This document shows, one piece after another, positions 22,650 through 22,823 of a stretch of 22,823 nucleotides of DNA (its first letter is position 1; every line of letters begins with the position of its first letter). The DNA lies in contig CAYYHA010000046.1 of the NCBI GenBank assembly GCA_964471535.1, positions 1 to 22,823 on the forward strand, written 5' to 3'. The position numbers and the translations under genes are program-made. A model generated the notes under the pieces. It ran no database searches. It was given only the letters and a program-made list of their open reading frames with translations, and was not told where the DNA came from. Origin of the DNA: CAYYHA01 sp964471535. Its GTDB lineage: Bacteria > Myxococcota > Myxococcia > SLRQ01.

Positions 22650-22655
22650 AGCCTA
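22650..22655 (-). promoter_or_regulatory. Candidate -10 box (TAGGCT) before the Sel1-repeat gene
   Basis: TAGGCT on the minus strand stands 12 bases before the GTG start. The start lacks a Shine-Dalgarno site, so a leaderless or near-leaderless mRNA is suggested. No -35 element is evident. Confidence 0.3.
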
Positions 22656-22773
22656 GCAGGGAGCCGCCGCAGGTGCCCGCCGCGCCCCAGTGTGGGTGGC
22701 GCTGCTTCGAGCCTGGGGCCGGCTCCGCCCAGCGCCGCCTGGAGCACCGGCCCACCGACGCCCCGATCGAAAG

Positions 22774-22823
22774 TGCCCAGGGGCGGAATCGAACCACCGA
22801 CACGGGGATTTTCAGTCCCCTGC
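22774..22823 (-). tRNA. tRNA-Phe (GAA), 3' part only
   Basis: The minus strand shows an anticodon stem GGGGA/TCCCC around the loop CTGAAAA, with anticodon GAA at 22813-22811. A five-base variable loop follows, then a T-arm GGTGG-TTCGATT-CCGCC, the 3' acceptor strand CCTGGGC and discriminator A at 22774. The GAA anticodon and A73 identify tRNA-Phe. The D-arm and 5' acceptor strand lie beyond the right edge. The next bases are CTTTC, so the CCA end is not encoded and must be added after transcription. Confidence 0.9.

Noticed and set aside
1..22823. Mobile element, phage or defence system
   Set aside because: No transposase, integrase, terminal repeats, restriction, toxin-antitoxin or nuclease-helicase genes were recognised. 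The tRNA-Phe end is not accompanied by an integrase or att repeat in the window.

Overview
This window is very GC-rich DNA with strong G/C bias at third codon positions. It carries tightly packed single-copy housekeeping and envelope genes, and no insertion sequence, phage gene, CRISPR array or integrase is visible. The mixture points to a free-living deltaproteobacterium-like organism, most probably Myxococcota. The evidence is an HflK/HflC pair, c-di-GMP proteins, TadE/TadG-like pseudopilins, a Sel1-repeat protein, an AMIN-domain protein, a lipoprotein hydrolase, and several apparently leaderless starts just downstream of TAnnnT boxes. The lineage is an inference from gene style, not from a marker gene.

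Left part (1-4317). A Lys/Ala-rich protein tail enters from the left edge. Two minus-strand units follow. One is a TetR regulator translationally coupled to a ferritin-like diiron protein, with a 34-bp inverted repeat touching the regulator's start codon. The other is hflK-hflC, coupled by a TGATG overlap.

Middle (4468-10718). On the plus strand lie a single-domain response regulator and a large membrane redox protein. The redox protein joins a flavin/NAD(P) oxidoreductase domain, apparently circularly permuted, to a NapH/NosR-like membrane ferredoxin module. A CocE/NonD-type lipoprotein hydrolase lies convergent to it, sharing TTAA as both stop codons. A class I methyltransferase is divergent from the hydrolase.

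Right-middle (10771-17094). A minus-strand run reads thioredoxin, RNase HII, CPA2 cation/proton antiporter with two CBS domains, and an AMIN-domain membrane protein. A short PilZ protein faces an EAL phosphodiesterase with a degenerate GGDEF domain. These two suggest c-di-GMP breakdown and sensing.

Right part (17287-22022). Six compact plus-strand genes form a Tad/type IVb-pilus-related cluster: TadE-like, TadG-like, a second TadE-like, an anchored protein with an internal duplication, a secreted eight-cysteine protein, and a small Flp-type prepilin that starts inside the cysteine gene. No Tad ATPase, secretin, platform or prepilin peptidase gene is in the window. The set may be completed elsewhere or may be a satellite locus supplying minor pilins. 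A convergent Sel1-repeat protein with four C-x7-C pairs and the 3' part of a tRNA-Phe close the window.

No gene-free stretch exceeds 300 bases. The longest are 9456-9695 (about 240 bases, between divergent genes, one short hairpin at 9481-9496), 14758-14961 (about 200 bases, between divergent genes, nothing recognisable beyond ribosome-binding sites) and 17095-17286 (about 190 bases, two candidate promoters).
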